Counted from the stretch's first letter, positions 7,844-17,045 are shown. The stretch: DNA of 60,473 nucleotides from Ruminococcaceae bacterium UBA6434 (GCA_002437245.1 DJOQ01000038.1:1-60473); one strand, 5' to 3'. Numbers and translations: made by a program. Notes: generated from the letters alone by a model not told the origin.

Positions 7844-8205
7844 ATAAGGCTGTTACGGGAAAGCTCGGAGAGCTTGCGGTAGGCAGATATCTGCGTGAAA
7901 ACGGATATGAAATAATTACCGCCAATTACCGATGCCGTCTCGGAGAAATTGACATAATCGCAAAGCAGAACAAATATATATGTTTTGTTGAGGTTAAAAC
8001 GAGATCCGAAAATTATAAGTACGCACCTGCCGACGCCGTTACTTTTTCAAAAAGGAAAAAGATAATAGCGGCGGCAAAGTTATATATTGCATCAAACAAT
8101 ATTGATTTGCAACCGAGATTTGATGTTGCGGAGGTGTTTGTCGAAAAAAATCGGGTCGCAAAGATTAACCTTATTACGAATGCTTTTGACGGAGAGGGAA
8201 AATGA
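7840..8205 (+). CDS. YraN family (UPF0102) nuclease-fold protein
   Basis: A 121-residue protein with the YraN core: GKLGELAVGRYLRENGYEI at the N-terminus, then the restriction-endonuclease-like residues in GEIDIIA and FVEVKTR. Family members are small proteins with a PD-(D/E)XK fold whose role is poorly known, often beside rnhB as here. Translation starts at GTG 7840 with GGAGG at 7828-7832; the start codon overlaps the rnhB stop, so the genes are coupled. Confidence 0.9.
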   Translation: MNKAVTGKLGELAVGRYLRENGYEIITANYRCRLGEIDIIAKQNKYICFVEVKTRSENYKYAPADAVTFSKRKKIIAAAKLYIASNNIDLQPRFDVAEVFVEKNRVAKINLITNAFDGEGK

Positions 8206-9143
8206 ATCTAATTGATTTTCATTGCGACACTTTGAGTGAATGTTATAACAGGAAGTCCGAGCTTTATAAAAATGACCTTCATATAGATTTGAAACGCGGA
8301 AAAAGAGTGTTCAATAAATATTGTCAGGTGTTTGCCGTTTGGATACCTGATGAAAAAAGAGGCGACGAGGCCTATAATTATTTTAACAATGTTTACGGTT
8401 ACTTTGAAAAACAGCTTTTAAAAAATTATAAAACCGTGGTATTTTGTCGTTCTTCCGATGAAATGAACCATGCCTTCAGCGAAAACAAAATTGCTGCGTT
8501 TTTGTCTGTTGAGGGCGGTGCGGTTCTCGGCGGCGACATAGATGTGATAGATACACTGTATGAAAAGGGTGTCAGATTTCTTACCCTTACGTGGAACGGT
8601 CAAAACGAACTCGGTGACGGCTGCTTTACCGAAAATGCAAAAGGACTCACGCCGTTTGGTATAAAATGTGTCAAAGAATTGCAGAAAAAAGGGATTATAG
8701 TTGATGTTTCACATTTGAGCGAGCAAGGGTTTTATGATGTGGCTGAATATTCGGAAAGACCGTTTGTCGCAACACATTCGGACTGTGACATCGTTAACAA
8801 TCCGTTTGCCGAAAAGCGCAATCTTACGGATGCTCAAGTAAAAATTATAACAGAGCAAAAAGGCATAATCGGGCTTAATCTTTATGAGAAATTTCTCGGT
8901 GCGGAAAATGACGGCGGACTCTGCCACACTATTCGGCAAATTGAGCATTTTTGCTCATTGGGAGCCGGGCATTCGCTTTGTTTTGGCTGCGATTTTGACG
9001 GCTGTACCGTAAGCGAAGACCTCGCCGGGATAGAAAAGCTTTATAAAATAGCCAACGGGCTTGCGAGAGAAAATTACAGCGATGAATTGATTAACGGCAT
9101 TTTCTTTGATAATGCAAACGCTTTTATCATTGCAAATATATAA
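8202..9143 (+). CDS. Membrane dipeptidase family (M19) peptidase
   Basis: A 313-residue M19 (renal dipeptidase-like) metallopeptidase. The N-terminal FHCDTLS carries the first zinc ligands (HxD), SVEGG holds the bridging Glu, and the later VSHLS, THSD and GCDFDG segments match the metal and substrate sites. It should hydrolyse dipeptides, including those with a C-terminal D-residue. No signal peptide is present, so it is cytoplasmic. ATG overlaps the yraN stop. It is the last gene of the lepB-to-dipeptidase operon; the promoter of thrC overlaps its 3' end. Confidence 0.9.
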   Translation: MNLIDFHCDTLSECYNRKSELYKNDLHIDLKRGKRVFNKYCQVFAVWIPDEKRGDEAYNYFNNVYGYFEKQLLKNYKTVVFCRSSDEMNHAFSENKIAAFLSVEGGAVLGGDIDVIDTLYEKGVRFLTLTWNGQNELGDGCFTENAKGLTPFGIKCVKELQKKGIIVDVSHLSEQGFYDVAEYSERPFVATHSDCDIVNNPFAEKRNLTDAQVKIITEQKGIIGLNLYEKFLGAENDGGLCHTIRQIEHFCSLGAGHSLCFGCDFDGCTVSEDLAGIEKLYKIANGLARENYSDELINGIFFDNANAFIIANI

Positions 9144-9158
9144 TTTATATGTTAAAAT
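9130..9158 (+). promoter_or_regulatory. Promoter of thrC
   Basis: TTGCAA (9130-9135), 17-base spacer, TAAAAT (9153-9158). The -35 element is inside the last codons of the dipeptidase gene. The leader is too short for a T-box or other riboswitch. Confidence 0.55.
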
Positions 9159-9191
9159 ACATCTGATTTTTCAGTTAGGAAGTGCAAATTT

Positions 9192-10685
9192 ATGTATTAC
9201 ACAAGTACGAGAGACAAATCAATCAAGATTTCTTCGGCTGAGGCGATTACAAGAGGTATATCGGCTGAGGGCGGACTTTTTGTTCCCACGGAAATTCCGC
9301 AGATAACACTTGATGATATAAAGAGAATAGGTACACTTCCGTATACCGGCAGGGCAAAAGAAATTTTGAAACTCTATCTTACCGATTTTACCGAGGATGA
9401 GCTTAATTATTGCGTAGAGGGTGCATACAAAAAGACGAGTTTCAGTTCCGAAAAAATTGCACCGCTTTATAAAATATCGGATAAGGAAAGTATACTTGAA
9501 CTTTGGCGCGGTCCCACATGCGCTTTTAAGGATATGGCGTTGCAGCTTTTGCCGTATTTACTTTCGGTATCCGCTTCCAAAACTCTTAAAGATACTAAGA
9601 TTGTTATTCTTGTTGCGACGTCCGGTGATACGGGCAAGGCAGCGCTTGAGGGCTTTAAAGATGTAAAAAATACTCAGATTCTTGTCTTTTACCCAGTTGA
9701 CGGCGTGAGTCCTATGCAAAAACTTCAGATGACTACGCAAGAGGGTAACAATGTAAGCGTATGTGCTATCAAAGGCAATTTCGACGATGCTCAAAGCGGC
9801 GTTAAATCTATATTTACAAATTCGGAAATTAAGAAGAAGTTCGCCGAAAACCATCTCGCGTTTTCATCGGCTAATTCAATTAACTGGGGAAGACTTGTTC
9901 CTCAGATAGTGTATTATGTATCGGCATATTGCGATATGGTTGAGAACGGTTCGCTGAGTCTCGGCGAGGAAATGAATGTTGTAGTCCCTACCGGAAATTT
10001 CGGCAACATCCTTGCCGCTTATTATGCCAAAAGAATGGGCGTGCCGATAGGTAAACTTATTTGTGCCTCCAACTCTAATAATGTACTGACAGATTTCCTT
10101 AAAACCGGTACATACGACAAGAACCGTAATTTCTATTGCACGGCGTCTCCGTCTATGGACATACTTATTTCAAGCAACCTCGAAAGGCTTTTGTTCCATC
10201 TTTCGGATGAAAATGACGCTGAAGTAAGAGAATATATGAAATCGCTTGCAAACAGCGGTAAATACACCGTAGAGGAAAAACTCTTTGAAAAAATCAAAGA
10301 ATTGTTCAGAGCCGGTTATTGTGATGATACCTTGACGAAAGCGACTATCAAGGAAAACTTTGATAAGTATCATTATCTTTGCGATACACACACGGCTGTC
10401 GCTGTCAGAGTTTATGAAAACTATGTAAGCGAAAGCTATGATGAAACTCCTACGGTAATAGCTTCTACGGCAAATCCGTATAAGTTCTCCGCAAGCGTTT
10501 TGTCGGCTCTCACAAACGATATTAAATCTACCGATGAGTTTTCTATGGTTGATGAATTACACACACTTACCGGTGCGCCCGTGCCGCCTCAGCTTGCAAC
10601 GCTTAAAGATAAAAAGGTAAGATTCAGCGATGTAACGACAAAAGACGATATGGCAAATGTAGTATTCAAAATGCTCAACATTTAA
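9192..10685 (+). CDS. thrC: Threonine synthase
   Basis: A 497-residue PLP enzyme of the long class I type that converts O-phosphohomoserine to threonine. The opening MYYTSTR, the PLP lysine in GPTCAFKDMALQLLP, the phosphate loop LVATSGDTGKAA and the PTGNFGN segment are all present. Homoserine kinase and homoserine dehydrogenase are not adjacent, so the threonine pathway is scattered in this genome. ATG follows AGGA at an acceptable distance and the gene has its own promoter. Confidence 0.97.
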   Translation: MYYTSTRDKSIKISSAEAITRGISAEGGLFVPTEIPQITLDDIKRIGTLPYTGRAKEILKLYLTDFTEDELNYCVEGAYKKTSFSSEKIAPLYKISDKESILELWRGPTCAFKDMALQLLPYLLSVSASKTLKDTKIVILVATSGDTGKAALEGFKDVKNTQILVFYPVDGVSPMQKLQMTTQEGNNVSVCAIKGNFDDAQSGVKSIFTNSEIKKKFAENHLAFSSANSINWGRLVPQIVYYVSAYCDMVENGSLSLGEEMNVVVPTGNFGNILAAYYAKRMGVPIGKLICASNSNNVLTDFLKTGTYDKNRNFYCTASPSMDILISSNLERLLFHLSDENDAEVREYMKSLANSGKYTVEEKLFEKIKELFRAGYCDDTLTKATIKENFDKYHYLCDTHTAVAVRVYENYVSESYDETPTVIASTANPYKFSASVLSALTNDIKSTDEFSMVDELHTLTGAPVPPQLATLKDKKVRFSDVTTKDDMANVVFKMLNI

Positions 10686-10728
10686 TCTGTTCACTTCCGA
10701 AATTTTGTTGCCTGAACGGAGTTTTGTT

Positions 10729-11424
10729 ATGTCTTTATTTGCTATCGGCGATACTCATTTGTCGCTTGGCACCGATAAACCGATGAATATTTTTCGCGGA
10801 TGGGACAACTATGTTGAAAGACTCGTTTCAAATTGGAATAGGGTAGTTGACCCGGGTGATACTGTTGTTATAATGGGTGATGTGTCTTGGGGAATGTCTC
10901 TTTCCGAAGCATACAAGGACTTTGAACTGCTGAATTCTTTGCCCGGTAAAAAGATTATAATGAAGGGTAATCATGATTATTGGTGGAACACCAAGAAAAA
11001 AATGGACGAGTTTTTTTTCGAAAACAAATTTGAAACCCTGTCTGTTTTGCATAATAACGCATACAGGGTAGGTGACATCAGTATTTGCGGAACAAGAGGT
11101 TGGTTTTTTGATGCGGAGAGCGATCTCGACAAAAAAGTTGTAAAACGCGAAGCCGAGAGACTTCGCCGCTCAATAGAATGCGGCGAAAAATTAGGCGGTG
11201 AGCCTGTTGTGTTTTTACACTATCCGCCGATAAACAACTTGCAAATCTGCGATACGATATATAATGTACTTGTTGAAAAAAATATTAAAAGATGCTATTA
11301 CGCACATCTTCACAGCGCCTCCGTTCGTAACTCTTTCAACGGCGAAAAGGATGGCATTCGTTTTCAACTACTATCGGCAGATTATCTTAAATTCTGCCCT
11401 AAACTGATAGAAAAAATAAATTAA
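10729..11424 (+). CDS. Calcineurin-type metallophosphoesterase
   Basis: A 231-residue protein with the complete metallophosphoesterase signature: AIGDTHLS, IMGDVSWG, MKGNHDYWW and the C-terminal YYAHLHS. These supply the dinuclear metal ligands. The start at ATG 10729 is preceded by CGGAG; an in-frame TTG at 10705 lacks a binding site. The conserved WDNYVERLVSNWN segment is shared with a Clostridia group of unknown substrate. It follows thrC by 43 bases and may be co-transcribed. The natural substrate cannot be told from the sequence. Confidence 0.9.
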   Translation: MSLFAIGDTHLSLGTDKPMNIFRGWDNYVERLVSNWNRVVDPGDTVVIMGDVSWGMSLSEAYKDFELLNSLPGKKIIMKGNHDYWWNTKKKMDEFFFENKFETLSVLHNNAYRVGDISICGTRGWFFDAESDLDKKVVKREAERLRRSIECGEKLGGEPVVFLHYPPINNLQICDTIYNVLVEKNIKRCYYAHLHSASVRNSFNGEKDGIRFQLLSADYLKFCPKLIEKIN

Positions 11425-11455
11425 TAAAAAAAGTATGGTAATTTAAGGTCTTATC

Positions 11456-11464
11456 TGTTATAAT
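11456..11464 (+). promoter_or_regulatory. Extended -10 promoter of the tig-clpP-clpX cluster
   Basis: TG at 11456-11457 plus a perfect TATAAT at 11459-11464 form an extended -10; no good -35 hexamer is seen, which is acceptable for this promoter class. No CtsR heptad repeats were found. Confidence 0.55.
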
Positions 11465-11499
11465 ACCATAGTTACTGTAAATATTCAGGAGGAATTTGT

Positions 11500-12903
11500 A
11501 TGAGTTTAAAATCTTCAAACAAGGTGGATACCAATGTTTGGGAGCTTGAAGTAAGCGTAGACGGCGATACTTTTAAGGATGCCGTTACAAAGGCTTATCT
11601 TAAGCAGAGAAAGAACATTAACATTCCGGGATTCAGAAAAGGTAAGGCTCCGCGTGCTTTTATTGAAAAATATTACGGCGAGAGCGTGTTCTATGAGGAC
11701 GCTCTTGAGGCTATATATCCCGATGCAGTAGCTTCCGCTATAGAGGAAGCTAAGCTTGAGCCGGTAGATACACCCTATGACCTTGAAATTCCCGAGATGG
11801 GCAAAGACGGGGTTACCATGAAGTTTAAGGTAACCGTTAAGCCCGAGATAGAACTCGGCGAGTATAAGGGCCTTAAGGCTACAAAGAAATCCACAAAAGT
11901 TTCGGCAGATGAAGTAAAGGCTGAACTTGCAAGAATGCAGGAGCAGAATTCAACCATTTCGGATGTTGATGACAGAGCGGTTAAAAAGAATGATATAGTT
12001 GTTATCGATTTTGAGGGCTTTGTTGACGGCAAGGCATTTGAGGGCGGAAAAGCTGAAAAATATGAGCTTACCATAGGCTCAAATCAGTTTATTCCCGGCT
12101 TTGAGGATCAGATTATCGGCCATAAAATCGGCGATGAATTTGATATAAACGTTAAATTCCCGGATGATTATCAGGCTGATCTCGCTTCCAAAGATGCTGT
12201 ATTCAAGATTAAACTCCACGGTATCAAGGTTAAAGAAGTACCGGCTCTTGATGACGAATTTGCCAAGGATGTCAGCGAATTTGATACTCTCGACGAGCTT
12301 AAAAAGGATATCAAGAAACAGCTTGAAAAGAGAAAAAATGACGACGCCGAAAATGAGCTTCATAATGCTCTTCTTGAGGAAGTTGCAAAGGGCGTAAAGG
12401 CTGAAATTCCCGAGGCTATGATTGAAAAGACGATTGATGATGACGTTAACGAATATTCTTATCGTCTCCAGTCTCAGGGCTTGAAGCTTGAAACATACCT
12501 TAAATATACCGGCATGGATATGAAAGGCTTCCGCGAAGGCTTTAAAGAGAGAGCAGAAACTCAGGTAAGACTTAATTTGGCTCTTGAAAAAATTATTGAA
12601 AAAGAAAAGATTGAGGTTACCGAAGAGGACATTGAAGCGGAATACAAGAAATATGCAGATGCATATAATATGGATATAGACACTATCAAAAAGGCTGTTT
12701 CCGCTGAGTCCCTTAAGCCGGAGCTCGCTTCAAGAAAAGCAATAGATTTGATTGTTGACAGTGCTGTTGTAACCGAGGAAAAGGCTGCGAAGAAGACAGC
12801 CGAAAAGAAACCGGCAGCAAAAAAAACAACCACTAAAAAACCGGCAGCAAAAAAGGCTGCCGAAAAAGCAGATGATAAGAAGTCGGCTGATAAAGCGGAA
12901 TAA
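11500..12903 (+). CDS. tig: Trigger factor (ribosome-associated chaperone and prolyl isomerase)
   Basis: A 467-residue trigger factor. The ribosome docking motif GFRKGKAPR is in the N-terminal domain, the FKBP-type isomerase domain spans about 150-240 (DIVVIDFEGFVDG, GSNQFIPGFEDQIIG), and the helical chaperone domain follows. It binds nascent chains at the ribosome exit. Residues from about 428 to the end form an unusual Lys/Ala-rich tail with repeated PAAKK motifs, absent from Bacillus and E. coli trigger factors. The gene leads the common tig-clpP-clpX cluster. Confidence 0.97.
   Translation: MSLKSSNKVDTNVWELEVSVDGDTFKDAVTKAYLKQRKNINIPGFRKGKAPRAFIEKYYGESVFYEDALEAIYPDAVASAIEEAKLEPVDTPYDLEIPEMGKDGVTMKFKVTVKPEIELGEYKGLKATKKSTKVSADEVKAELARMQEQNSTISDVDDRAVKKNDIVVIDFEGFVDGKAFEGGKAEKYELTIGSNQFIPGFEDQIIGHKIGDEFDINVKFPDDYQADLASKDAVFKIKLHGIKVKEVPALDDEFAKDVSEFDTLDELKKDIKKQLEKRKNDDAENELHNALLEEVAKGVKAEIPEAMIEKTIDDDVNEYSYRLQSQGLKLETYLKYTGMDMKGFREGFKERAETQVRLNLALEKIIEKEKIEVTEEDIEAEYKKYADAYNMDIDTIKKAVSAESLKPELASRKAIDLIVDSAVVTEEKAAKKTAEKKPAAKKTTTKKPAAKKAAEKADDKKSADKAE
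12808..12854 (+). repeat. 17-bp direct repeat encoding the Lys/Ala-rich trigger factor tail
   Basis: AAACCGGCAGCAAAAAA occurs at 12808-12824 and again at 12838-12854, exactly 30 bases (10 codons) apart and in the same frame. Each copy encodes a KPAAKK unit, so the tail seems to have grown by short in-frame duplication. Confidence 0.75.
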
Positions 12904-12943
12904 AATTCGGTTTTTATTCCAATAATCAAAAAACGATTTTATG

Positions 12944-12968
12944 CGGCGAGCGCTTTTGCGTTTCGCCG
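12944..12968 (+). other. Hairpin between tig and clpP
   Basis: CGGCGA (12944-12949) pairs with TCGCCG (12963-12968), with inner GCGC/GCGT bases adding to the stem. No T-run follows, so it is not an intrinsic terminator; it may be an RNA processing or stability element between the two genes. Confidence 0.4.
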
Positions 12969-12990
12969 TAGGATTTTAGGAGGAAAAACC

Positions 12991-13572
12991 ATGGCATTAG
13001 TTCCTTATGTAATCGAACAGTCTTCGCGCGGAGAGCGTTCGTATGACATTTTTTCACGTCTTTTAAATGACAGGATTATAGTTTTATCTGATGAAGTTAA
13101 CGATGCTACTGCAAGCCTTGTTGTTGCACAGCTTTTATACCTTGAGGGTCAGGATCCCGAAAAGGATATAAGCCTTTACATCAACAGCCCCGGCGGATCC
13201 GTTACCGCAGGTTTTGCTATATATGATACGATGCAGTATATTAAGTGTGATGTATCTACAATTTGTATGGGTATGGCTGCCAGCATGGGCGCATTTCTTC
13301 TTTCTTCCGGTGCAAAGGGTAAGAGATTTGCGTTACCTAACAGCGAAATAATGATTCATCAGCCCTCCGGCGGAGCTCAGGGTCAGGCTACCGAGATTGA
13401 AATTACCGCAAAGCAGATTCTCAAGATAAGAGAAAGACTTAATAAGATTCTTGCCGATAATACAGGTAAGCCGATAGATATAATTGCCAAAGATACCGAG
13501 CGCGATAACTTTATGTCGGCTGATGAAGCGCTTGATTACGGCCTTGTTGACAAAATACTTTACAAGAGATAA
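12991..13572 (+). CDS. clpP: ATP-dependent Clp protease proteolytic subunit
   Basis: A 193-residue ClpP with the catalytic triad intact: S98 in GMAASMGAF, H123 in MIHQPSGG and D172 in ERDNFMS. It forms the tetradecameric peptidase that works with ClpX and other Clp ATPases. The ATG follows AGGAGG. It lies between tig and clpX, the usual order, with only 17 bases to clpX, so the two are co-translated from one mRNA. Fourteen-subunit assembly and partner choice follow from the family. Confidence 0.98.
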   Translation: MALVPYVIEQSSRGERSYDIFSRLLNDRIIVLSDEVNDATASLVVAQLLYLEGQDPEKDISLYINSPGGSVTAGFAIYDTMQYIKCDVSTICMGMAASMGAFLLSSGAKGKRFALPNSEIMIHQPSGGAQGQATEIEITAKQILKIRERLNKILADNTGKPIDIIAKDTERDNFMSADEALDYGLVDKILYKR

Positions 13573-13589
13573 TTTCGGAGGAATTTTTG

Positions 13590-14897
13590 ATGTCAAGAGA
13601 TAATGACAGCAAGGGTAAAACTATGCGCTGCTCATTTTGCGGCAAAACGCAGGACGAAGTCGGTAAACTCGTTGCAGGACCCGGCGGAGTTTGCATTTGC
13701 GATAACTGTATTGAACTTTGTCTCGAGATAATCGAAGACGGCGGCGGATTTAAACACGTCAGAAAAAACAGAGAGCAAACCGATAAACCCCTTCCGAAGC
13801 CTCACGACATAAAAAAGCTTCTCGACGAATATGTGGTAGGGCAAGATGATGCGAAGGTCGCATTGAGCGTTGCTGTGTATAATCATTACAAAAGAATATA
13901 TTTCGGCGCTAAAAGTGACGTGGATATACAAAAAAGCAATGTTATACTGTTAGGTCCTACCGGCGTCGGCAAAACAATGCTCGCGCAAACCCTTGCCAAA
14001 ATACTCGATGTTCCGTTTGCTATTGCAGATGCAACGACTCTTACAGAAGCCGGATATGTCGGCGAAGATGTTGAAAATATACTGTTAAGACTTATTCAGG
14101 CAGCTGACTATGATGTCGAAAAAGCCGAAAAAGGCATAATATATGTCGATGAAATAGATAAGATTGCGAGGAAGTCCGAAAATCCGTCGATAACACGAGA
14201 TGTCAGCGGTGAGGGCGTTCAGCAGGCTTTGCTGAAGATACTCGAGGGTACTGTTTCCAATGTTCCGCCTCAGGGTGGCAGAAAACACCCTCAGCAGGAG
14301 TTTATTCAAATAGACACAACCAATATCCTGTTTATCTGCGGCGGAGCTTTTGACGGAATAGAAAAAATCGTTGAAAACCGTACCGGCAAGTCTACGCTCG
14401 GCTTTGGCGGTAAAGTTTTGGATAAATCCAATTTGGACACAGAAAAGATATATTCAAAGGTTATCCCTCAGGATTTGGTGAAATACGGCCTTATACCGGA
14501 GCTTGTCGGCAGACTTCCTGTTATAACCACACTCAACAATCTTGACAGAGACGCGCTTATAAGAATTTTAACCGAACCCAAGAACGCACTTCTTAAACAG
14601 TTTAAGGAGCTCTTCAAAATGGACGGCGTTGAGTTGGAATTTTGTGATGACGCACTGTCTGCGGTTGCGGATTTGACTCTTGAAAAAAAGACCGGCGCAA
14701 GAGGACTCCGTGCTATAATGGAAAAAACATTGTTACCCATTATGTATGATATCCCGTCGGACAGCGATGTTAAAAAAGTTGTTATAACAAAGGATTGCGT
14801 ATTAAACGGTGAAAAACCGCTTACCGAAACGGCAAAAAACTCTGTTAAAGAAAAACTCAGAGCCAAAACTTCTGCCGGACCCAAAAATGTCGGTTAA
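13590..14897 (+). CDS. clpX: ATP-dependent Clp protease ATPase subunit ClpX
   Basis: A 435-residue AAA+ unfoldase that feeds substrates to ClpP. The N-terminal C4 zinc finger (CSFCGK and CICDNC) recognises adaptors and substrates, Walker A is GPTGVGKT, Walker B is IIYVDEIDKI, and the GYVGED pore loop and the ClpP-docking IGF-type loop region (LGFGGK) can be seen. ATG 13590 follows GGAGG; the TTG one codon upstream is not the start. A strong terminator ends the cluster. Confidence 0.98.
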   Translation: MSRDNDSKGKTMRCSFCGKTQDEVGKLVAGPGGVCICDNCIELCLEIIEDGGGFKHVRKNREQTDKPLPKPHDIKKLLDEYVVGQDDAKVALSVAVYNHYKRIYFGAKSDVDIQKSNVILLGPTGVGKTMLAQTLAKILDVPFAIADATTLTEAGYVGEDVENILLRLIQAADYDVEKAEKGIIYVDEIDKIARKSENPSITRDVSGEGVQQALLKILEGTVSNVPPQGGRKHPQQEFIQIDTTNILFICGGAFDGIEKIVENRTGKSTLGFGGKVLDKSNLDTEKIYSKVIPQDLVKYGLIPELVGRLPVITTLNNLDRDALIRILTEPKNALLKQFKELFKMDGVELEFCDDALSAVADLTLEKKTGARGLRAIMEKTLLPIMYDIPSDSDVKKVVITKDCVLNGEKPLTETAKNSVKEKLRAKTSAGPKNVG

Positions 14898-14903
14898 ATG
14901 TTT

Positions 14904-14933
14904 GACCGGTTGCTTTTGCAGCCGGTCTTTTTG
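14904..14933 (+). terminator. Intrinsic terminator after clpX
   Basis: GACCGG (14904-14909) pairs with CCGGTC (14922-14927), with inner TGC/GCA pairing around TTTT, followed by six T. Confidence 0.85.
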
Positions 14934-15013
14934 TGTTAAGAATTTCTGCCGTACATACGATTGCGAGAAAGATTAAATTAACTCTATTATATCTTTTATT
15001 ATTACGGCGTTTG

Positions 15014-15022
15014 TGTTACAAT
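15014..15022 (+). promoter_or_regulatory. Extended -10 promoter before the LCP-like gene
   Basis: TG at 15014-15015 and TACAAT at 15017-15022 form an extended -10. The -35 region is weak (TTTTAT at 14994-14999, 17 bases away). Confidence 0.45.
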
Positions 15023-15052
15023 ATATACTACTTATTTTTGGGCGGTGAGACG

Positions 15053-15919
15053 ATGAAACCGAAGAAAAAAATACGTGATTTGGATTTTTCGAGCGAAAAA
15101 CAGGCTGAGCAGAAAAAAATGCGTTCTTTTATCATCGCTTTTGTCTCTTTTGTTGTGATATTGGGAACGATTTCAGTATTTGTTTTTATGAAATCGGTCG
15201 ATTTCAATTTAAATAATTTAGTGCAAAGTACAACGGATTCGGCTGCTTCGACTTTCGATTCGACGGTCGCTTCTTCTGCTGATTTGTCGGGCAGGGCAGG
15301 TATTTTACTTGTATTTACTGATGACTCCGGCTCACTTATCAGTGTTTCGGCTCTTGACTGTAATATGGACATAAAGTGTATTTCCGTGGTACAGTTACCG
15401 GCAGATACTTCTGTGTCTTCCGGCAGCCTTAAAGATATTTATCAAAAAGGCGGTGCTGCCGCACTTGAAAAGCCAATTTCTGATCTTTCGGGGCTCAGCT
15501 TTACTAAATACATTAAAATGAGCCAGTCACAGCTTAAAAAGGTCATATCAAAAATAGGCGAGGTTACCGTTCGTATTCCATCGGACATTAACTACAAAGG
15601 AGCGGACTTTTCTTTACTGCTTGATGCAGGCGACCAAAATCTGACTTCCGATTTGTTTTGTAAATACTTTTTATATGCCGATAATTCCGGCAGACGGGAC
15701 GCTGCCGTTTCTCTGCTGAACACTTTAATGACGGCAAAGAATATCCCCTCGCAGGATACGTTATTTAATTTTATTATGAATAATACAGATACTGATATTT
15801 CCGTTGTGGACTATTCAAAAGTTTCTTCCGTTCTGACTTCATTTGTTCAGGAGACAAGCGGAAATGTTGCGTCTGCGGCAAATGAATTTCCGGAGGTAAC
15901 AAAGGAAAATGAAAAGTAA
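15053..15919 (+). CDS. LytR-CpsA-Psr-like membrane protein, divergent
   Basis: A 288-residue protein with a basic N-terminus, one membrane helix (about 24-46) and an extracytoplasmic domain that follows the LCP pattern: a first strand GRAGILLVFTD, LPADTSV at 115-121 where LCP enzymes have a PRDT motif, then a GG segment and IGEVTVRIPSD. LCP enzymes attach teichoic acids or capsule polymers to peptidoglycan. The arginine of PRDT is alanine here, so catalysis is doubtful. I chose ATG 15053 because GGCGGTGAG precedes it; the longer frame upstream overlaps the promoter. It overlaps the next gene and may act with that transglutaminase-like lipoprotein. Confidence 0.65.
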   Translation: MKPKKKIRDLDFSSEKQAEQKKMRSFIIAFVSFVVILGTISVFVFMKSVDFNLNNLVQSTTDSAASTFDSTVASSADLSGRAGILLVFTDDSGSLISVSALDCNMDIKCISVVQLPADTSVSSGSLKDIYQKGGAAALEKPISDLSGLSFTKYIKMSQSQLKKVISKIGEVTVRIPSDINYKGADFSLLLDAGDQNLTSDLFCKYFLYADNSGRRDAAVSLLNTLMTAKNIPSQDTLFNFIMNNTDTDISVVDYSKVSSVLTSFVQETSGNVASAANEFPEVTKENEK

Positions 15920-17045
15920 ACTCAGAGTTCTATTGCCGCTGTTCTTGTGTTTGGCATTATTGTTTTCATCGTGTAAACTACTGACATCTAACCTGCCTAC
16001 CGACTTCTCTTCGGTGAAACTGATATACGAAAATGACCCGTCAAGATATTATTATAATCAGCTTTCCGATAACGGTAAAATTGCTTACACTCTTATTGTT
16101 AATAATGTCAGCGAACATCCGGAAAAAGTTGAGATTCCTCAAATTGATGAGGATGAATTCGGAAAAGTGTTTTATGCGGTTACATATGATAACCCGGGAA
16201 TATTGTGCTTTGGTTTGACAAGCGCCGTCGAATCCGAGGGAAACAAGTTTTTTTATGTGCCTGAATACTCGGCGGATAAGGACGAATGCGACAGAAAGAC
16301 AAATGAACTGAATACGGCTGTTTCGGAGTTCTTAAAGACTGTTCCCGATAACAGCAGCGAATATGAAAAAGAACTGCTGGCTCATGACTATATTTGCGAT
16401 AAATGCACTTATGTTTATAATGACGGTGAGGCTTTAAAGGGTTCGTCATACGATGCTGTTATAAACGGTGAGGCTGTTTGCGAGGGATATGCGAGAGCCG
16501 CAAAACTGTTGCTTGATAAGTTATCTGTAATAAATTACCTGATTTGCGGTGATGCTACAAATTCGGACGGCAAAACCGAAAGCCACATGTGGAATATTGT
16601 AAATATTGACGGCAAAAACTATCACCTTGATCTTACGTGGGATGATTATGACAACGAGGGTGCGGTAGTCAGCCATTCGTATTTTAATTTGTCTGATGAT
16701 ATGATAAAAACAAATCACTTCAATTTGGTTCCGAGCGATAACAACTGTGTTTCGTCTGATGCAAATTATTTTAAAGTAAATAATTTGATGTTTAATGATT
16801 TTACCAAAAACGAAAAGAGAATTATGACTTCGGCTGCGGTAAATAACGTTAAAAACAATGGTAATGAAATTGAAATATGCTTTGATAATGCAGATGCACT
16901 TAATAAGGCCGTTAAAAATTTAGCGGATAAAAGCGGTATTTACGATGTTGTGAACGATGTAAACAAACAATGCGGTAAAAAGTTTTCTTCTGTTTCATAT
17001 ACCGAAGATGACGACGTATACACAGTACAGTTTGTTTTTGAATAG
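15909..17045 (+). CDS. Transglutaminase-like lipoprotein
   Basis: A 378-residue exported lipoprotein: hydrophobic signal with lipobox LFSSC (Cys22), an N-terminal helical region with DNPGILCFG, and a transglutaminase-like core with the Cys-His-Asp triad C191 (GEAVCEGYA), H226 (ESHMWNIV) and D241 (YHLDLTWDD). Such secreted proteins are common in gut Clostridia and are usually peptidases or binding modules rather than cross-linkers; the substrate is unknown. The gene starts inside the end of the LCP-like gene and ends 11 bases before folE. Confidence 0.85.
   Translation: MKSKLRVLLPLFLCLALLFSSCKLLTSNLPTDFSSVKLIYENDPSRYYYNQLSDNGKIAYTLIVNNVSEHPEKVEIPQIDEDEFGKVFYAVTYDNPGILCFGLTSAVESEGNKFFYVPEYSADKDECDRKTNELNTAVSEFLKTVPDNSSEYEKELLAHDYICDKCTYVYNDGEALKGSSYDAVINGEAVCEGYARAAKLLLDKLSVINYLICGDATNSDGKTESHMWNIVNIDGKNYHLDLTWDDYDNEGAVVSHSYFNLSDDMIKTNHFNLVPSDNNCVSSDANYFKVNNLMFNDFTKNEKRIMTSAAVNNVKNNGNEIEICFDNADALNKAVKNLADKSGIYDVVNDVNKQCGKKFSSVSYTEDDDVYTVQFVFE

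Noticed and set aside
12561..12929. Antisense open frame across the trigger factor tail
   Set aside because: Low-complexity Ala/Phe shadow of the Lys/Ala repeat region with no ribosome binding site.
14933..15052. Upstream start of the LCP-like gene
   Set aside because: The segment overlaps the extended -10 promoter and lacks a binding site, while ATG 15053 has GGCGGTGAG.
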